Shown: in pieces, positions 4,813-7,459 of the stretch
Layout: each line of letters opens with the position of its first letter
How positions within the stretch are numbered: position 1 is the first letter of the stretch
Origin: an uncultured Veillonellaceae bacterium
GTDB lineage: Bacteria; Bacillota; Negativicutes; Veillonellales; Dialisteraceae
Direction of reading: 5' to 3'
DNA: 7,459 nt
NCBI GenBank assembly: GCA_958439155.1
Contig: CAUBUJ010000082.1
Location: forward strand, 1 to 7,459
Notes under the pieces: generated by a model
The model's database searches: none
Seen by the model: the letters and a program-made list of their open reading frames with translations, nothing else
Told to the model about the DNA's origin: nothing
Made by a program: the position numbers and the translations under genes

Positions 4813-5988
4813 ATGACAGAGAGTTATGTCCGGCGGACCGTGTGGACCTGCGCCGCCGGCGGGGTGTGTATTGCCGGCGGAGGGACGCTGGTCTTTCCTT
4901 TTCTTTCCCTTTACATGATCGAACTGGGCGCCGCGCCGGATGAGGCGGCGCTGTGGACGTCCATCGCTTCATCGGCGACGTTCCTTGTCGGGGCTGTGGC
5001 AGTGCCGCTCTGGGCAGCGGTATCAGACAAGACAGGGCGGAAGAAAATGATCCTCCGCGCTGCCGGGTGCCTCGCGCTGGCGTTTCTTATGGGAGCGCTC
5101 GTAGTGACGCCGCTCCAGTTTGTGGGAACCCGCATGTTTCAAGGCTTTTCTTTCGGCTACTTTCCGATCTGCCAGTCCTTGATTTCTGTCATCGCCGGTC
5201 CCCATACAGCGTCTGCCATGGGGCTCCTCATGGCAGGGCGGAGCACGGGCATGGTGCTCGGGCCATTTGTGGGAGGGGTGCTGTCCCATCTGGCGGGGCT
5301 GCGCATGTCTTTCTTCCTGGCTGCCGCGGTGGACATCATCGCCTTTCTTTTGATTTTCTTTTTCGTGAAAGAGCCGAAGGGCCAGGCGATGGCCAGGCAC
5401 CCGGGGATTGTGAGTTCTTTCCGGAGCCTCAGTCATAACCGGCGTTTTATGAAAGTGCTGGCTCTCATGATTTTGAACCAGGCGGCGATTCTCGCGATCA
5501 ATCCCATCCTGGCGCTCTATGTGGCGCAGCTCACCGGGAGCTTTGATGACGCCGATATCCTGTCCGGCATCATCTTCGGCTGCTCCGGTCTGGCCGGGGT
5601 CCTGTCGGCGCCGTTCTGGGGGCGTTTCTGCGAGAAGCGGGGCACTTCCCCGGCGATCGCCCTGTCCTTTGCGGGCGCCGGCTTTTTCGCGGCGCTCCAG
5701 TTTCTGGCGCCGTCAGTCTTCCTCTTCGGCGCGCTCCAGTTTGCCTTCGGCCTTTTCATCGTAGGCGGCACCACCTCGCTCAGCGCGGCTGTGGCGGAGT
5801 GCGTGCCGGAAACTGTGCGGGGCAGCGCCTATGGCCTTCTTGCCACAGGGATGAATATAGGAAATTTTACAGGTCCTCTCCTGGCGGGGGCAGCGGCCCA
5901 TCTGGCCGGATTGGAGACCGTATTCATTTTGTCCGGCGCGCTCCAGCTGGGCGGTGCCTGGTGGGTGTGGAAGGAAATGAGACAATGA
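4813..5988 (+). CDS. MFS transporter, DHA1 drug-exporter type (MdtG-like)
   Basis: A 391-aa major facilitator with about twelve hydrophobic segments in two halves, split by a polar loop at about 186-212. The first half has the loop 2-3 motif A, PLWAAVSDKTGRKK (65-78). It also has the antiporter motif C, GMVLGPFVGG (146-155), typical of proton-coupled drug exporters. A second, weaker motif A copy, PFWGRFCEKRG (267-277), marks the second half. The family exports drugs or other small amphipathic compounds across the cytoplasmic membrane in exchange for protons; the substrate cannot be read from sequence. The ATG at 4813 follows a weak GGGG/GAGG site. The stop codon overlaps the start of the next gene (ATGA), so the two are translationally coupled. 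Confidence 0.88.
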   Translation: MTESYVRRTVWTCAAGGVCIAGGGTLVFPFLSLYMIELGAAPDEAALWTSIASSATFLVGAVAVPLWAAVSDKTGRKKMILRAAGCLALAFLMGALVVTPLQFVGTRMFQGFSFGYFPICQSLISVIAGPHTASAMGLLMAGRSTGMVLGPFVGGVLSHLAGLRMSFFLAAAVDIIAFLLIFFFVKEPKGQAMARHPGIVSSFRSLSHNRRFMKVLALMILNQAAILAINPILALYVAQLTGSFDDADILSGIIFGCSGLAGVLSAPFWGRFCEKRGTSPAIALSFAGAGFFAALQFLAPSVFLFGALQFAFGLFIVGGTTSLSAAVAECVPETVRGSAYGLLATGMNIGNFTGPLLAGAAAHLAGLETVFILSGALQLGGAWWVWKEMRQ

Positions 5989-6761
5989 GTAAAATCTGGA
6001 ACTGCGGCCTCCCTCTGAAGGAAGCGCTCGCCGCGTATGAGGCGTACCTTCTGGGGCGAGCGCCCGTACAAGGGGCGGTCGCGCTCTGCGGGCCTGCGCT
6101 GTACCTTCTCCCAGACGGCGTTACAGAGGGCGTCCCTGCCGCAGGAGAGAGCGGGGTCTATACAACTGCCGACGAGGCCCATACAAGGGGCGCTCTCCGG
6201 AATTTCCGGGATTGGCGGCGCCTCCCCCGGGGGACGGCAGTGATCCGCTCTGCCGGCGGGATCTATGTCCTCACCGAAGCGGAATGGAAGGAACCGGAGG
6301 AAAAGGAGTCTTTCCCGGTGCCGCCCGTGCTGGATGAGGTAGTGACCGATAAAGAAGCGGCCGCCCAATACGGCGTGCTTCCTAAAAAAGTGAAGGCTGA
6401 CTGCGAAGAGGGCTGTTTCATGCCGTGGGAAGCCAAGCCTTCCGGTCAGGGCTGGCTCATGACGAAGCGGGCTGCCGCCGCGCGGTATGCCGGAGAAGAG
6501 CAGCCGCCTTATGGGATCGAGCCGCTCCTTCTCGCCTTTACCACCCTCGAGGCGGGCCGTCTCTGGAACCGTCCCGGGGAAGACGTACGGAGCGCTGCTG
6601 CCGGTGCCGGTCACCGCGCGGCCCGTCTGGAGCCGGGAAGCCAGTGCCGCCGGGCAGGCCGTACCTGGCTCGTCACGAGAAGCGCCATGGAAGAACTCTA
6701 CGGTGATCCCTGGCCGGGCCGGTGGGGCGAATGGGTGAGAACCCGGTTCGGCGCGCCTTGA
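5985..6761 (+). CDS. Putative DNA-binding protein with three excisionase-like HTH repeats
   Basis: A 258-aa soluble protein whose overall family I do not recognise. Internal alignment by eye shows three diverged copies of one unit. Copy A at about 58-103 starts YTTADEA and ends GGIYVLTEAEW. Copy B at about 119-171 starts VTDKEAAAQYG and ends GQGWLMTKRAAAARY. Copy C at about 184-242 starts FTTLEAGRLW and ends GRTWLVTRSAMEELYG. The pattern T-x-x-EAA, about 30 residues, then G-x-x-WLVT-x-x-A-x-x-x-x-YG resembles MerR/excisionase-type helix-turn-helix proteins. AAGGA (5971-5975) lies nine bases before the ATG, which overlaps the MFS stop codon. It may regulate or act with the exporter, but that is inference from the coupling. 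The N-terminal 50 residues are unassigned. Confidence 0.7.
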   Translation: MSKIWNCGLPLKEALAAYEAYLLGRAPVQGAVALCGPALYLLPDGVTEGVPAAGESGVYTTADEAHTRGALRNFRDWRRLPRGTAVIRSAGGIYVLTEAEWKEPEEKESFPVPPVLDEVVTDKEAAAQYGVLPKKVKADCEEGCFMPWEAKPSGQGWLMTKRAAAARYAGEEQPPYGIEPLLLAFTTLEAGRLWNRPGEDVRSAAAGAGHRAARLEPGSQCRRAGRTWLVTRSAMEELYGDPWPGRWGEWVRTRFGAP

Positions 6762-6782
6762 GAAGACGAAGCCATTTCTGCA

Positions 6783-6827
6783 ATCAAAAAGCATTTCTCC
6801 CAGTGATGAGAGAAATGCTTTTTTGAT
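6783..6827. terminator. Bidirectional terminator between convergent genes
   Basis: GCATTTCTC (6791-6799) pairs perfectly with GAGAAATGC (6810-6818) around a ten-base loop. It is flanked by ATCAAAAA (6783-6790) and TTTTTTGAT (6819-6827), so both strands end the stem in a T-run. It serves the MFS-HTH operon from the left and metQ from the right. A small extra hairpin, GCCC-TTC-GGGC (6828-6838), lies on the metQ side. Confidence 0.9.
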
Positions 6828-6851
6828 GCCCTTCGGGCGTGCTTCTTTGGA

Positions 6852-7459
6852 TTAGAATCCCGGCACGAGATTGCCGTCGGTATTGTCGATGATAAATTTC
6901 TTCACCGGTTCAGACTGGAAAATCTGGACGAATTTCTTGTAAGTGGGATTGTCCTTGTCTTCTGCCCGGGCAGCGATGATGTTCACATAGGGGCTGGTGT
7001 TGTCTTCGGTGGCGATGACGTCTTCCTTCTTGAGGCCCGCATCCTTCGCGTAGCCTGCGTTTACTACAGACGCGGAGGTGTCATCGAGGGAACGGGGCAG
7101 CTGCGGCGCTTCGAGCTCTACGATATTGAGATTCTTCGGATTCTCTATGATATCCTGGACGGTCACTTTCGTCGCTTCCACGCCGTCCTTCAGCTTCAGG
7201 AGACCCTGCCGCTGGAGCAGAAGGAGCGCACGGCCGCCGTTGGACGGATCGTTAGGGATGGCGACGGTGGCGCCGTCAGGAATGTCCTTTACGTTCTTTA
7301 CCTTGTACGAATAGAGACGGAGCGGAGCCAGATAGGTATTGCCGATGGAAATCAGGTTGGTGCCGTTCTTTTCGTTGAACGCGTCAAGGAAAGGCTTGTG
7401 CTGTATGGAGTTCAGATCAATTTCCTTGGCGGCCAGCGCCTGGTCCGGGGTGACATAGT
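6852..7459 (-). CDS. metQ: MetQ-type methionine-binding lipoprotein (5' end outside the window)
   Basis: The C-terminal 201 residues of a NlpA/MetQ substrate-binding protein, which delivers methionine to the MetNI ABC importer at the outer face of the cytoplasmic membrane. In the visible part, residues 1-25 carry the family hallmark TPDQAL followed by NSIQHKPFLD. IPNDPSNGGRALLLLQ spans about 67-82, with the ligand-contact Arg. SASVVNAGYA (about 128-137) holds the conserved Asn, and EDNTSPYVNIIAAR (151-164) follows. The C-terminal helix is VQIFQSEPVKKFI. Roughly 70-80 residues are missing, including the signal peptide and lipobox Cys. It is convergent with the HTH gene; metN and metI, if adjacent, would be to the right. 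D-methionine or a related ligand is possible. Confidence 0.9.
   Translation of the reverse strand, partial: YVTPDQALAAKEIDLNSIQHKPFLDAFNEKNGTNLISIGNTYLAPLRLYSYKVKNVKDIPDGATVAIPNDPSNGGRALLLLQRQGLLKLKDGVEATKVTVQDIIENPKNLNIVELEAPQLPRSLDDTSASVVNAGYAKDAGLKKEDVIATEDNTSPYVNIIAARAEDKDNPTYKKFVQIFQSEPVKKFIIDNTDGNLVPGF

Noticed and set aside
5829..6794. Minus-strand open frame of 321 codons opposite the MFS/HTH genes
   Set aside because: It spans the boundary of two plus-strand genes and the terminator stem; Arg/Pro/Gly-rich shadow composition.

Overview
The window looks like a chromosomal piece of a high-GC Firmicute, most likely a Negativicutes (Veillonellales-type) gut bacterium. The basis is the yybS-gdpP(yybT)-rplI gene order, strong AAGGAGG-type ribosome binding sites, sigma-70/SigA-type promoters and Rho-independent terminators. 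The genus is inferred, not proven.

Left part (1-3705): this is the conserved Firmicutes ribosomal/c-di-AMP block. A DUF2232 membrane protein (yybS-like) is followed by a strong terminator and a new promoter. Then come a full-length GdpP-type cyclic-di-AMP phosphodiesterase (660 aa, all DHH/DHHA1 metal motifs intact) and, directly abutting it, ribosomal protein L9. A terminator closes the unit. dnaB, which often follows rplI in Firmicutes, is not present here.

Middle part (about 3706-4812): roughly 1.1 kb without a credible gene. It is packed with repeats. The most striking are five copies, complete or partial, of one modular repeat. Its parts are an A/T-rich lead, a GC-rich CGCCGC/GGCGGC hairpin, ACCATC, a short run of tandem 7-base units, and a CCCCGYTCCC-RTGACGCAC tail. 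The scaffold is conserved between copies, but the 7-base unit changes (CTCTMAA, TTTGCGC or CTTCAGA types). One copy is inverted relative to the others. Between them lies a run of short perfect hairpins, two of which contain GCGAAGC.

Right part (4755-7459): a promoter directly beside the last repeat drives a DHA1-type MFS drug-exporter-like protein. By a 4-base stop/start overlap this is coupled to an unusual 258-aa protein that appears to contain three diverged copies of an excisionase-like helix-turn-helix unit. A two-way terminator separates this operon from a convergent MetQ-type methionine-binding lipoprotein gene, which runs off the right edge without its N-terminus.

Functionally, the left block couples second-messenger breakdown with ribosome synthesis. 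The right block combines an exporter with a putative DNA-binding partner and a methionine ABC importer component. I found no tRNA, rRNA, CRISPR array or intact transposase.
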